Shown in pieces: positions 1 through 8,565 of a stretch of DNA of 64,000 nt. Every line of letters begins with the position of its first letter. Position 1 is the stretch's first letter. The notes beneath the pieces are model-generated. The model ran no database searches. It was given only the letters and a program-made list of their open reading frames with translations, and had not been told where the DNA came from. Origin of the DNA: Deinococcus humi (GTDB lineage: Bacteria > Deinococcota > Deinococci > Deinococcales > Deinococcaceae); contig NZ_JACHFL010000022.1 in assembly GCF_014201875.1 (NCBI RefSeq), positions 1 through 64,000 of the forward strand. Direction: 5' to 3'. The position numbers were made by a program, and so were the translations under genes.

Positions 1-37
1 GTTTGAATTCGGCGGTGTAGGTGTTTCTGGTCGTCAT
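1..37 (-). CDS. IS3-type transposase OrfA, N-terminal fragment cut by the window edge
   Basis: Only the first 12 residues are visible (MTTRNTYTAEFK), starting at ATG 37-35. The TAEFK segment matches the usual opening of IS3 OrfA helix-turn-helix proteins, which normally read RYTAEFK followed by a basic helix. A strong ribosome site (AGGAGG) sits about 7 bases upstream. Its role would be binding the IS ends and, with OrfB, transposition. Too little is present to judge whether the gene is intact. Confidence 0.5.
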   Translation of the reverse strand, partial: MTTRNTYTAEFK

Positions 38-88
38 GGGGTTGCCTCCTATGGTGAGGCTTAACTCCACCGACTCAAAACTGGCTCA
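1..88 (-). mobile_element. End of an IS3-like insertion sequence, partial
   Basis: The element continues left of the window. On the minus strand, TG at 88-87 opens a terminal-repeat-like stretch (TGAGCCAGTTTTGAGTCGG), followed after a short leader by the ribosome site ATAGGAGG and the ATG of a transposase. The TG outer dinucleotide and the transposase opening (see 1-37) are typical of IS3 elements. The opposite terminus and any target duplication lie outside the window, so the family call is moderate and the boundary at 88 is inferred. Confidence 0.55.
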
Positions 89-320
89 ATCCCACAGGAT
101 TTGATGGATCTTGATGTGTCGGGATTTCACGAGTCGGACCACCAGAGAATCAAACGCGTGACCGTTCAGGGCTGGGACGCAACCGAGTGGACCATCACCC
201 TCGTAGGTTGAGGGGTTGCGCCACATTCCTTTGAACGTGAACTTCCGATCACACGAACGCCCACCATGGGTCTGGTGCAGGCGGGGGTGAGCTTGCCGGA
301 CGTACGATAAGGACTTGACC
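89..320. other. Flank between IS end and first gene; no recognised gene
   Basis: An open frame on the minus strand (322-86) has no ribosome site and no family resemblance that I recognise. It runs into the IS end, so it may be a relic of a gene disrupted by the insertion, or chance. The plus-strand ribosome site of the next gene (AAGGA at 308-312) lies at the right edge. Confidence 0.3.
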
Positions 321-1418
321 ATGCACCATGCTTCCAGCCCCTTGCCGCCCCACGAACATCTCCGCCAGCTCCATCAGGTCTATGGCCCTCTGAGCCCCGC
401 ATTTGTCGCCGAAGAATTGCACTGCACGCTGGAAGAGGCCGAACATCACCTCTACGGACGGCATGCCGCCGGATACTGCTGGGTCAGCCTGGCGGATCTG
501 GCCCACCTGGCGGCGGTCAGCCCCATTGGGTTGAAGCGCTGGGTGCGGCGACATCACCTCCAGAGCGCACCGCAGCGGGGCCAGGGACGCAGTACGCCGC
601 TCTGCATCCACCTGGATGATGCCCGTCACTTGCTGTACCTGAAGCCAGGCACCCAGCAGGCGACGGCAGACGCGCTGCCCCGTGTGAAAGCAGAAGACTT
701 GAGGGCTTCTCCCATCCCGAGACCGGTCACTCAAGCCGCTGTGGTGGATGTGGACTGGCAGCTGGCGCGGCAGGCCGCGTGGCCCATGACCGTGGACCGC
801 CTGGCGGAAGCGGTCTACGGGTCCCGAGCCGCACAGGCTCGGCAACAGACCCAGAGAATGCTTCGGCGCTGGGAGGCTCAGGGACGCGTCGTCTGCTTCG
901 CCCGGGGCCTGTATGACCTGGTGCGCCCAGTCGTCGTCCTGGACCCAGCACGCTACGGGCGCAGTGTGTTGGCAAGAGAGGAACTCCGGAAGCTGCGCGC
1001 CCATCACCCTGAGATCGCGCACTGGCCCAGCAGGTCCCTGGCGGCGGCCTGGCGAGCGTACAGCCGCTTCTATGCTGGGAGGCTGCTGCCCGTAGCGGAC
1101 CGTGGGGAGCCGACGTTCCTGGAATACCTGCTGGTGGGTCAGTTGAATTCAGAGGGAGTGCCCGGCGAAGTGGACGCCCGGTACGAGGAACTGTGCCGGG
1201 AGGCGGCCTTTTACCGCCTGGTTCCTGCGCCGCCCCAGAACGTGGTTGAGACGGAGCAGCCTGCACTGACCGTGGAGAACATCGAGGCTGGCCTGATCGA
1301 TTTTCAGGCAGCAGCCGAGGCAACGCGGTTGAAGATGCAGCGCCACTCCAACCGCAAACAAGTCCCGAGCAAGGACCGCAGAACAACGGGGTCCAGAGAT
1401 TTGCAGGAGAGTGTGTAG
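321..1418 (+). CDS. Hypothetical protein with repeated helix-turn-helix-like segments
   Basis: No specific family is recognised. ATG 321 is preferred over an in-frame TTG at 315 because AAGGA at 308-312 is spaced 8 bases from it. The roughly 365-residue product is hydrophilic, with no signal peptide or membrane segment. The N-terminal 85 residues contain two HTH-like stretches (around residues 20-45 and 55-80, the latter with SPIGLKRWVRRHHL). Residues about 155-200 resemble a winged helix ending in a hairpin (MLRRWEAQGRVVCFARGLYD). The C-terminal 60 residues are low complexity and basic. The overall look is a DNA-binding protein, perhaps a replication or partition factor of a mobile replicon, but that is inference. 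It stands alone beside an IS end. Confidence 0.6.
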   Translation: MHHASSPLPPHEHLRQLHQVYGPLSPAFVAEELHCTLEEAEHHLYGRHAAGYCWVSLADLAHLAAVSPIGLKRWVRRHHLQSAPQRGQGRSTPLCIHLDDARHLLYLKPGTQQATADALPRVKAEDLRASPIPRPVTQAAVVDVDWQLARQAAWPMTVDRLAEAVYGSRAAQARQQTQRMLRRWEAQGRVVCFARGLYDLVRPVVVLDPARYGRSVLAREELRKLRAHHPEIAHWPSRSLAAAWRAYSRFYAGRLLPVADRGEPTFLEYLLVGQLNSEGVPGEVDARYEELCREAAFYRLVPAPPQNVVETEQPALTVENIEAGLIDFQAAAEATRLKMQRHSNRKQVPSKDRRTTGSRDLQESV

Positions 1419-1624
1419 CTCAGCCGTTCCCTGTGGCGGACACAGGCCGGGCGTGCGCAGCTGAGGGTGAAGAGGAGGAACGAGACAGATTTCAGGGAGG
1501 CCCGCCCCAGGAGCCCTGGCGGTCAGAGAAGTTCTCTGACCACGGTCTCGGCCAATCGTAGGGAGTCTGAAGCATCAACGGCATCCTCGCCCTCGCTGTC
1601 GCATCGATCGCTTTATGCTGGATC

Positions 1625-2167
1625 ATGTCCCACAAACTCGTCTGGCTGGCTCCCTTCTTTCTGGCCTCATGTGGCCTGGTGCCTTTGCCCGAGCAAACCC
1701 AGCCCGACTTCTATTTCTGGACGACGTCCGAGGCTCAGCCGCTTGCACCGGGCACGGTTCTGTACTTGCCGGACAACCAGATCCAGGCCCTGGACCTTCC
1801 CAACCTGCCGTACCAACGGGTGAGTGTGGACGCTGAACTGACCGCCATGGGGTACAGCGCCGCCCAGGATCAGCGTTACCGCCTGGAAGTCTTCGTCGCG
1901 GACCATCGGCCTGATTGCCCAGTGATGACCAACGACACTGATCCGCCTGTGGACAGTCTGGTGTGTGACGGTCCAGCAGGTGGTCAGGCCCTGGGTGAGG
2001 TGGTCTTGCCACGGGATGTCGTGGTGCCTGTTCATCTGGAAGGGCCCATCCTGGACCGCGCGGTTCAGCAGCGCCAGCTGTATCTCGGCGTGCGCCTGCT
2101 GGGAGAACAGCTTCAGTTGGACGAGTACGTCAAGGTGTCGCGCATCCGGCTCAACGGACGGCTGTAG
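1625..2167 (+). CDS. Putative lipoprotein, 180 residues
   Basis: The N-terminus is a lipoprotein signal: a short hydrophobic stretch then LASC with Cys16 as the predicted acylated residue. The protein should therefore be anchored on the outer face of the cytoplasmic membrane. The mature part is acidic, contains two further cysteines (in RPDCPV and LVCDGP) that could form a disulfide, and shows no catalytic motif I recognise. The C-terminal half is rich in beta-like alternation (VVLPRDVVVPVHLEG). The last 55 bases overlap a convergent gene on the opposite strand. Function unknown. Confidence 0.65.
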   Translation: MSHKLVWLAPFFLASCGLVPLPEQTQPDFYFWTTSEAQPLAPGTVLYLPDNQIQALDLPNLPYQRVSVDAELTAMGYSAAQDQRYRLEVFVADHRPDCPVMTNDTDPPVDSLVCDGPAGGQALGEVVLPRDVVVPVHLEGPILDRAVQQRQLYLGVRLLGEQLQLDEYVKVSRIRLNGRL

Positions 2168-2577
2168 ATGATGGCTAAGGCTGTGACCCTCGATGTCCGT
2201 GGCTCCCGAACAGATTCAATCCGCCAGGCCTGCGTCTCACTCAGAAAGCCCAGAGCAATGGCTGTCCATCCAAGGCTCGCCAGATCTGAGGTGTCTTCGG
2301 CAGCGCAGAGCTGCAATATCAGACAGTTCACGGTGGCCGGGTGAACCTGAAAAAGCCGCGCAGCCTGCGCCACGATGTCGCGCCTCTCGTGCACACTGCT
2401 TTCTGGTGAGCTTAGCGGTAGACGATCTGGCGCAATTCGAAGATACTCATGGGCTGAGCATCGGACGGGCAGGAAGTGGGATCCGCCGTCTGCGGACAAC
2501 CTGACGCTGCAGTGTCTTGGCAACCAGGCTTGAATCTCTTCCGTAGTCATGGTGCCTTCAGCGTAAGCGTCTAGCAT
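2113..2577 (-). CDS. Hypothetical protein, convergent with the lipoprotein gene
   Basis: Two in-frame ATGs compete. The one at 2586 abuts its ribosome site AAGGAG with no spacing, whereas ATG 2577 has a 9-base spacing and is chosen (154 residues). The product is soluble and contains an HTH-like segment around residues 65-90 (AAQARLFQVHPATVNCLILQ, approximate), which might bind DNA, but no family is recognised. Its 3' end overlaps the lipoprotein gene 1625-2167 by 55 bases tail to tail, so convergent transcription could interfere. A short minus-strand frame ends 2 bases before ATG 2577 and may couple translation. Confidence 0.5.
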   Translation of the reverse strand: MLDAYAEGTMTTEEIQAWLPRHCSVRLSADGGSHFLPVRCSAHEYLRIAPDRLPLSSPESSVHERRDIVAQAARLFQVHPATVNCLILQLCAAEDTSDLASLGWTAIALGFLSETQAWRIESVREPRTSRVTALAIIYSRPLSRMRDTLTYSSN

Positions 2578-2874
2578 CGTCAGCATCTCCTTATCGAGGG
2601 ACAGTCCTTCTGTCTCATCTCAGGGTGGTTCATGGCCCTCCCTTCATCGTTCGTAGCCGTAGGACCACTCCCATTGCCGCTGGTAGCCGCGGTCTTCGTC
2701 GTAGCTGCGCTCATGCTGTGGGACAGCTCAGCTCTTTTTGCTGATCACCACCAGTCCGTCGCTTGAGCTGTGGCCTGCTGATACAGATTCAATAGCTTAG
2801 TGACTGTTTGTTCATCCGACGAACTTTCAGTCGTGGCTCTAGCACACTGAAAGTGGCGCCTGCAGACTGAGTGC
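2578..2874. other. Intergenic region with possible gene relic and short leader ORF
   Basis: On the minus strand a short frame with start ATG 2633 and a purine-rich site AAGGGAGGG reads 17 codons and stops just before ATG 2577. It could be a leader ORF. A second minus-strand frame ends in an aromatic, charged stretch (EWSYGYER, stop near 2650) that looks like the C-terminus of a lost gene. Neither can be assigned. The right part should hold the promoter of the ArsR-like gene. Confidence 0.25.
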
Positions 2875-3531
2875 ATGACCCCAACTCCAGCCGACGTTCA
2901 GCGCCTCACTGATGCGGACACTGCTCGCGCTCTGCGTCAGAATGTCCAGTTTCTCAGCCTTTTCCTAGAGCCCCATTCACCCAGCGAGATTGCAGCCTCG
3001 GCAGGCATGGCAGCCAATCTCGCCCACCATCACACCCGCAAATTGGCTGGGCTTGGCTTATTGCTGGAAGTGGGACGCGATGGAGGCAAGGTCTTTTATC
3101 AACTGGCGGCGCGAGAATTCCGAGTCCCCCTTGACCTCCTGCCGGAGGGCAAGGGCACGGTCGACATTCAAGGACTCAGCGAGGGCTTCTCACGCGCCTA
3201 CGAGCGGTCCTGGACGCTCATGCATCAAGGCGAAGAAGATGTTTACGGGTTCGGCTCAGGCGGACACCCTGTGCCCCTGCCATCCCCACCCGAGAGCCCA
3301 TGTCTGGAAGCCTACCCGGCCCATCTGGACTCGCTGACATTGCGCCTTTCGTCTGAGCGCTATCAGCGGTTGGTCCGTGCTCTGAGCGCTTTGCTGACTG
3401 AGGCCTATACCGAGGGCCAGACGCCAGAGGGAAAATACTGCACGCTGGCGGTCCTAGGCTTTCAGTCTGAGCAGGAAACGGGGCGCAATCATCTTTCCCG
3501 CAACCTCAACAGCTTTCTCGGCGCAGATTAA
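2875..3531 (+). CDS. ArsR-like winged-helix transcriptional regulator
   Basis: Residues about 15-90 form a winged helix: a helix (RALRQNVQFLSLFL), the turn SPSEIAASAGMAANLAHHHTRKLAGLGLL as the recognition region, and a wing (LEVGRDGGKVFYQLAARE). This is the layout of ArsR/SmtB and related repressors, which bind operator DNA as dimers. The remaining 130 residues are longer than in classical ArsR proteins and show no metal-binding Cys cluster, so the effector is unknown. No strong ribosome site is seen before ATG 2875, and a leaderless transcript is possible. No divergent partner is adjacent, so targets cannot be read from context. Confidence 0.7.
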   Translation: MTPTPADVQRLTDADTARALRQNVQFLSLFLEPHSPSEIAASAGMAANLAHHHTRKLAGLGLLLEVGRDGGKVFYQLAAREFRVPLDLLPEGKGTVDIQGLSEGFSRAYERSWTLMHQGEEDVYGFGSGGHPVPLPSPPESPCLEAYPAHLDSLTLRLSSERYQRLVRALSALLTEAYTEGQTPEGKYCTLAVLGFQSEQETGRNHLSRNLNSFLGAD

Positions 3532-3651
3532 CCTCTTCTCTTTCCAATGCCATTCATATTCAGTGGAAGGCCAGATCCTATAGACGTGACGCAGAATCTG
3601 GCTTTTGGCCGTGCCAGATAGGGTCTGAAATGCAGGGCGTCAAGAAGTGAA

Positions 3652-3933
3652 TCAACAGGGGAGCTGCTGATTCTGGGGAGCAATCTTTCGCTTGCTTTCA
3701 AAGGCTTCGTCGTACCGCACTCCTGAAGTGACGACCGCAAACCCAAGGCTGAGCAACTTCCGTCCCAAGGCCACCGATGCGACTTTTGCTGGCTTTCCCC
3801 GAGCACGGCGCTGCCGATCGTACTGTCCTACAGGGCCTTTGCATGTTATGGCCCCGACGGCGGCAAGAGCGGCGGTCTGGGCCAGTGCAGCAGAGAGAGT
3901 CAGTAAGGTCAGGAGTGAAGTGGGACGGTTCAT
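3652..3933 (-). CDS. Small exported protein, possibly staphylococcal-nuclease-like tail
   Basis: ATG 3933 is chosen because GGAGG lies 4-5 bases upstream and the product then opens with a clear signal peptide (hydrophobic stretch ending AQTAALA). A longer frame to 4014 would bury it. The mature part of about 70 residues begins with a Cys-containing segment (ITCKGPVGQYDRQ). It weakly follows the C-terminal pattern of thermonuclease (SNase) domains, YDR..R...A.V...G..L...GFAVV, but lacks the N-terminal half and catalytic Arg/Glu set, so nuclease activity is not supported. Function unknown. Confidence 0.5.
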   Translation of the reverse strand: MNRPTSLLTLLTLSAALAQTAALAAVGAITCKGPVGQYDRQRRARGKPAKVASVALGRKLLSLGFAVVTSGVRYDEAFESKRKIAPQNQQLPC

Positions 3934-4230
3934 GGCACCTCCAGCGACAAGGAGAAGTGAGGGATCAAAGCGCAGTGGATTCGGGTGCATCATTTCAGAT
4001 GACTGCTGAACCATTCGACACCACCACGCTGACCGGCACCTGGCCGTCTTGTGTGCTTGGCCGTGGCCTGGTCATGGGATGGCATTCCCGCTCTCAACGC
4101 TGATCTGTGCGCCGCCGAGGGCAGTGACGAGGCATGGTTCAGGCGATCTAGGTTGGCCTGGATCTCGTCTCTGCAGTGAATCAGTTGCCTCAATTGTTGC
4201 GCCTACACGGGTCCTGCATAGACTGAAGCC
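3934..4230. other. Intergenic region between divergent genes
   Basis: This 297-base gap separates the minus-strand exported protein from the plus-strand S41 peptidase, so promoters for both should lie here. No convincing -35/-10 pair, operator dyad or small gene was found by eye. Confidence 0.4.
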
Positions 4231-5976
4231 ATGGCCCCTGTTCCTGCCCTGACGTGCTTGGAAGCCCTGGCGCAGCTGACCGCGCTCGTTCAGCATTTCT
4301 CGCCGCGCGCCGTCGCCACAACTCCAGACTGGGCCGGCTTCCTAGTGGGCCACCTCCCCACCTTCGAGCAGGACATGACCGCCTCAGTCCTCGCCGCCCA
4401 GCTTCAGGCCGCCTTTCAACAGTTTGATCCTCGCTTGCAGGTACTTGCAGAAATGGCTCCCGAGTCTCTTCCCCTGGTGCCCGCCCGAGAGGTGACGTTC
4501 GTCCTGCACATTCCTTACGGGGACGTGGAACGCGAGATGGTCCTGCGTCCCCCCCAGCTCGTCACCCTGCACCTGGAGGATCTGGCGGTTCAGGAGGTCA
4601 CCGTCACGGACCTGCCCGTGGTGGGAACGGTGAGGGTTCCCTTCCCAGGGTTTCAGCCCCGCGTCTTTCCACTCCCTGGTGGCCTGAGCGCGGTCTTCCC
4701 CCTGACCGAACCGGGCCACCTGGAACGGGATCCAGAGCCGTTTTCCAGCATGACGTTGGATCCGCAGGACAAACGGACCCAGATGGCCTCGGTGATGCTC
4801 CTGTGGGGAAAGCTCAGGTTCCTGTACCCCTACTGGACGGAGCTGAGTGTCGACTGGGACGCGGCGCTGCGCAGGGCCCTGCAGGAGGTCACCGACACGT
4901 GTGACGACGAGGACTTCACCATCGTCCTTGAAGAGATGCTCGCCCTTCTGGAAGACGCCCACGTTTACGTGCGTCCGGCGCATCTGGGGTATGCGGTGCA
5001 TGCCCTGCCGTTCTGTGTGGAGTGGATCGACGGGCAGCTGCTGGTAAGCAACACCGAACTGAACGCTGGTCCCGAGAGAGGGGCCGAAGTGCTGGAGTTG
5101 GACGGCGAAGACGCCCTGACCCTCTACCAGGGTTACGAGGCGCGGGCGAGCGGCATCCCGGAAGTGCGGCGCTACCGGGCCTGCACCCGGCTGGTGGGCC
5201 GCGATGAGGCGCAGTCCGTCCGGGTCACCTGGCAAACGCCGGCGGGGAAACGACAGTCCAGCGTGATTCAGACACGTCCAGGGCGTGAGCCGCGGCCCGA
5301 ACAGCGGCCAGAACCGCTGACGACGTTGGAGATGGGAATCGGCTATCTGGACTGGACCCGGGCGGAACAGGACCGCGAAGCGGACCTGCTGGCACTGATC
5401 GGGGAAGTGAACGTGCTGATCGTGGACGGGCGTGGCTATCCCACGGAGTTGGCCATGACCTTGTTCAGGGCACTGGCACGGCAGGAGATGGGGCTGCCCG
5501 CCTTGCTGGTCCCCGTGGTCACGTCGCCTGATGCGCACGATCTGAGGTTCAAGGACATCGCCAAGCCCTGGTTTCAGCCGAATCCGGCGCGTCCGGACGT
5601 AACGCTGCTCTTCCTGACGAACGCGCACGGCACGCAGAGTTATGCCGAGAGTCTGTTGAGCATGGTGGAGGCGTACGGCCTGGGCCAGCGTTTCGGCAGT
5701 CGATCGGCGGGGTGCAATGGCATGATTGCGGTCCTCGAGCTGCCCAGTGGACACCGCGTGCGCTGGACGGGCGTCAGGACCCTGCGCAGTGGCGGGCGGC
5801 CCTTGTTCCGGGTGGGGATTCCAGCAGACCAAGACGTCAGGAGATCCAGAGCGGGAGTCGTGGCGGGAAGGGATGAGGTGCTGGAGGCCGCACTCGGCGA
5901 GGCCAGGAGGGTGACCTCTGCGGGGGTGTCTTCAGATCCACACGCCGAACCACGTTCAGGCTCAAAAGAGCGCTAG
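4231..5976 (+). CDS. S41-family (tail-specific/tricorn-core-like) serine peptidase
   Basis: The 581-residue protein has no signal peptide. Residues about 185-255 match the helical N-terminal part of S41/TSPc proteins (KLRFLYPYW, then DWDAALRRALQEV, ending LEDAHVYV). Residues about 385-540 are the catalytic core with parallel-strand motifs (VNVLIVDGRGYP) and the nucleophile in TQSYAES. Ser470, Ala472 and Glu473 follow the family SxAE signature, so the active site appears intact. The first 170 residues are a unique extension without similarity I recognise. Related proteins cleave C-termini of misfolded or regulatory proteins, and the lack of export signal points to cytoplasmic action. No operon partner is visible. 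Confidence 0.72.
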   Translation: MAPVPALTCLEALAQLTALVQHFSPRAVATTPDWAGFLVGHLPTFEQDMTASVLAAQLQAAFQQFDPRLQVLAEMAPESLPLVPAREVTFVLHIPYGDVEREMVLRPPQLVTLHLEDLAVQEVTVTDLPVVGTVRVPFPGFQPRVFPLPGGLSAVFPLTEPGHLERDPEPFSSMTLDPQDKRTQMASVMLLWGKLRFLYPYWTELSVDWDAALRRALQEVTDTCDDEDFTIVLEEMLALLEDAHVYVRPAHLGYAVHALPFCVEWIDGQLLVSNTELNAGPERGAEVLELDGEDALTLYQGYEARASGIPEVRRYRACTRLVGRDEAQSVRVTWQTPAGKRQSSVIQTRPGREPRPEQRPEPLTTLEMGIGYLDWTRAEQDREADLLALIGEVNVLIVDGRGYPTELAMTLFRALARQEMGLPALLVPVVTSPDAHDLRFKDIAKPWFQPNPARPDVTLLFLTNAHGTQSYAESLLSMVEAYGLGQRFGSRSAGCNGMIAVLELPSGHRVRWTGVRTLRSGGRPLFRVGIPADQDVRRSRAGVVAGRDEVLEAALGEARRVTSAGVSSDPHAEPRSGSKER

Positions 5977-6233
5977 GCCGTACCCTCACGGCGCGCTGGG
6001 TCCAGCAGGTTAGGGACAATGGCTTCCATCGAGGCGGCGTCCACTCCCGCTCTGGTGGAGCCGGGCCGCAGCCTGTAGAAGATCGACACGATCCTGGGCC
6101 ACGAGACCCCAGCACCACCTTACGGCGGGCCTGCGAGACAAGCCTAGGCGCTTGGAAAAGAGAGGCTTTCAGGAAAGGCCGGCAGCCCAGGGAAGTGTCC
6201 CTGAGAGATCATCTAAAACATATAAGGAGGTGG

Positions 6234-6950
6234 ATGGGCGGGGAGGGCAGTACCGTAGAAGTGATGCCGCCTCTCCCCCATTCCAAAGCATGGTACGCCC
6301 ACCTCGCTACTGAGCTCGGCGGGTACCACCATCCGTGGCGTCGTGTCCTGGATGGTCCTGATCCAGAACAGACCTTTGACCTTCTGCTGGAACAAGTGCT
6401 CCGTCCGGATGCGCGGGTTCTGGAAGCCGGCTGCGGTCACGGCCCGGATGCCGTCCGATTCGGTCAAACGGTTCAGCAGTGGATCGCCTACGATCAGGTC
6501 CCGGAACTGCTGGAGATGGCCAGGCGCAACGCCCCGCACGCCGTGTTTGAGGAGTGGAATGGGAAGGATGCATTGCCAGCCGCGTTGCAGGACCCATTTG
6601 ACGTCATCGTCTCCCGCCGTGGGCCGACGAGCATCATCTTGCGTCTGCCTGAACTGGCTGCCCCGGATGCTCAGTTTGTTTACGTCGGACCCCGGCTGAC
6701 CGTGCCTCAGGTGGCCGAACGGCTGACGGCTGTTCAGTGGCGCATCGTGGCAGAGTGGCGCATTTCTGTGCAGGCCTATGCACCGACCTGGGAGGACTGG
6801 CGGGTGCGCGGTGCGTGGATGGACGAGCCCGTCTCCAGAGCGGACTGGGAGGCAGGCGTCACCCCACAAGGCATGCCCTACCGGGAAGAACGGTACGTGG
6901 TCCTGGCGAGAGCGACATCGTCTGCCACAACCCTGCCAGAACTGTCATAG
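6234..6950 (+). CDS. Class I SAM-dependent methyltransferase
   Basis: Motif I of the Rossmann fold is clear (VLEAGCGHGPDA), followed by an acidic strand end (WIAYDQVPELLEMARRNAP) and motif IV (FDVIVSRRGPTSI). This is a soluble methyltransferase of about 238 residues using S-adenosylmethionine. A longer frame opens at GTG 6195, but ATG 6234 directly follows the strong ribosome site AAGGAGG at 6224-6230 with short spacing, and the next ATG is 6264, so the start is moderately certain. The substrate cannot be told. The Arg-Arg-Gly in motif IV, where many N-methyltransferases carry an acidic or Asn-Pro-Pro-Tyr signature, argues against a DNA methylase. Confidence 0.75.
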   Translation: MGGEGSTVEVMPPLPHSKAWYAHLATELGGYHHPWRRVLDGPDPEQTFDLLLEQVLRPDARVLEAGCGHGPDAVRFGQTVQQWIAYDQVPELLEMARRNAPHAVFEEWNGKDALPAALQDPFDVIVSRRGPTSIILRLPELAAPDAQFVYVGPRLTVPQVAERLTAVQWRIVAEWRISVQAYAPTWEDWRVRGAWMDEPVSRADWEAGVTPQGMPYREERYVVLARATSSATTLPELS

Positions 6951-7047
6951 GTCAATTCATTTCTCGGAGCCAACAGTGACAAGAGTCAAATTTCGGATCA
7001 CCAAGGTTAAACCTTAGAATTTCCGGAATTGAATATGTTCATTCAGC

Positions 7048-7419
7048 CTACCTGACAACGAAATCTACATCACTTAGAACTGCGGTAACTTTTCCGTTGG
7101 ATAGAGAAGCACCACACCGAGCACCGATGAAATTTCGCGCATTGTTATAGTAGGCCGATAGCTGAGCTGTACTCACCCGCCCTGGGGGTTTTCCTCCAGA
7201 GCCTCGTGTTCCCACGTAGCTGAACTGAAATTGATTGATAGTGATCGATTGCGGGTCAGCATATAGCTCGTTTAATTTTGATTTGCAGGCCGCTTCAAAA
7301 TCTTCACGTAGGGGCAAATTTCTGTCCTCCTGTACAAAAAATATTGTAAGGAGCACAGATGGTACAATAGATACCGAAACTAAAACATTGGCTTTTACAG
7401 CAGATTTATGTCTGTGCAT
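7048..7419 (-). CDS. Small membrane-anchored or exported protein in AT-rich DNA
   Basis: The 123-residue product starts with a short basic segment and one hydrophobic helix (VLVSVSIVPSVLLTIFF), then about 90 hydrophilic residues with two cysteines (EAACKS and GARCGA) that may pair outside the membrane. No family is recognised. The gene and its flanks (about 6.95-7.58 kb) are distinctly AT-richer than all neighbours, with AT-ending codons, which suggests recent acquisition. It is convergent with the methyltransferase gene to its left. Confidence 0.55.
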   Translation of the reverse strand: MHRHKSAVKANVLVSVSIVPSVLLTIFFVQEDRNLPLREDFEAACKSKLNELYADPQSITINQFQFSYVGTRGSGGKPPGRVSTAQLSAYYNNARNFIGARCGASLSNGKVTAVLSDVDFVVR

Positions 7420-7576
7420 ATTTTTATGATGTCATCCTCTATTGTTTATAAGTATGTCTTAGCTGTACTTCGGGGAGTATTCATCAGGATTATCCCAAAC
7501 AGATCTACGATGCTGACCGTATTTAGAAGCCCTGAAGAACCAGTAGACAACAGGCAAATCAGCCCCGAAAGAGTCG

Positions 7577-8293
7577 TTACCAGTTCGGCCCGGATCGTTC
7601 TGGCCAGATGACTGGAGAGGTACGCACCCGCCAGAACCAGACGCCCAGTCCCAGGGCACACCCCAGCGTAGACAGGGAGAGCAGCGTCCAGAGGGTGGAA
7701 CTGACACCTTGGAATCCGGTTGGTACCTGCGGCATGCAGGGGGAGCCTTCAAATCCAGCGCGATCAGTCCAGGGCAGGCGCTGCCCAGTGGGCAGCGCTA
7801 ATGAGGATCTCAACTGAGCCTCGGACGGGAAGACCAGCAATTGTCGCTTCGTGACCTGCACCTGGACGTAAGGTAAGTGGTCGTGCAGCCTCAGGAAGGG
7901 CTGGCGATTCCAGCAGCCGAAGGCCACGATCTTCGGTTGGGTGGCCGTATCATGGGCCGGGTCCAGGAAGGACGGAGCGTCTGATGAATCGAAGCTGGTA
8001 GCAAAGTATCCGCCGCCAAGCGGGGTCTTGAACGTGTCCATGCTGCCCCTATCCCAGTCCTGACCTCCAGTAAACATCCAGGGGGAGACGAAGAGAAAGC
8101 CAGTGACGAGAATGAGGACGGTGGGTAAAAGTGCGGCTGTGAAAGTCAGAGCAAGGCTGCCACGACGCCCACGTGTAGAACGCCAGCAAATCAGCCCGAG
8201 TAACGATCCAGCACAGAGGGCCACGACGAAAAGCAACAGCAAGTGCAGCAGCAGAAACACGAAGGTGAAGCCCATGCCGAAGTGTAGGAGCAC
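7577..8293 (-). CDS. Integral membrane protein of unknown function
   Basis: The 238-residue product has two N-terminal membrane helices (about residues 5-32 and 46-72), an extracytoplasmic domain of roughly 125 residues with two cysteines (AFGCWN and SPCMPQ), and a C-terminal helix (about 200-222) followed by a short basic tail. The start is uncertain: GTG 8293 gives the full first helix, ATG 8275 would shorten it, and neither has a strong ribosome site. No motif assigns a function. Confidence 0.5.
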   Translation of the reverse strand: MLLHFGMGFTFVFLLLHLLLLFVVALCAGSLLGLICWRSTRGRRGSLALTFTAALLPTVLILVTGFLFVSPWMFTGGQDWDRGSMDTFKTPLGGGYFATSFDSSDAPSFLDPAHDTATQPKIVAFGCWNRQPFLRLHDHLPYVQVQVTKRQLLVFPSEAQLRSSLALPTGQRLPWTDRAGFEGSPCMPQVPTGFQGVSSTLWTLLSLSTLGCALGLGVWFWRVRTSPVIWPERSGPNW

Positions 8294-8565
8294 CGCTTCA
8301 GGCGGACTGCCGTAAATGTGTCAGCAAGAAGGCCAGTAGGTGCCGGTTCAGAAACAACGTCCCCATCCCTTGCTGTCAATTCCACTTGAGTCTGTCATCA
8401 GCCCCTGCATCCAGCTCGACCACCATCAATACGGAGGCCGAGGAGATCTGCAAGGACGGAAAACTGGTGCCCAAAACCTGAAGCGCCGGTGCTGACCGAC
8501 CTTCAAAACGAGGCGTGAGCTTTGTCAATGTCTGCCAGGATGCGCTGGGTTCAGTCCTCAGGCGC
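8294..8565 (-). other. Gap with possible 50-residue ORF
   Basis: Downstream of the permease-prefix protein gene, a minus-strand frame from TTG 8528 to 8376 reads 50 residues ending DAGADDRLKWN. Its composition looks coding but no ribosome site or homologous family is seen, so it may be the C-terminal relic of a longer gene. Confidence 0.25.

Noticed and set aside
6066..6150. ILGHET-like segment resembling an integrase tail
   Set aside because: Too short, a stop lies directly upstream and the terminal Tyr region is missing; treated as chance.
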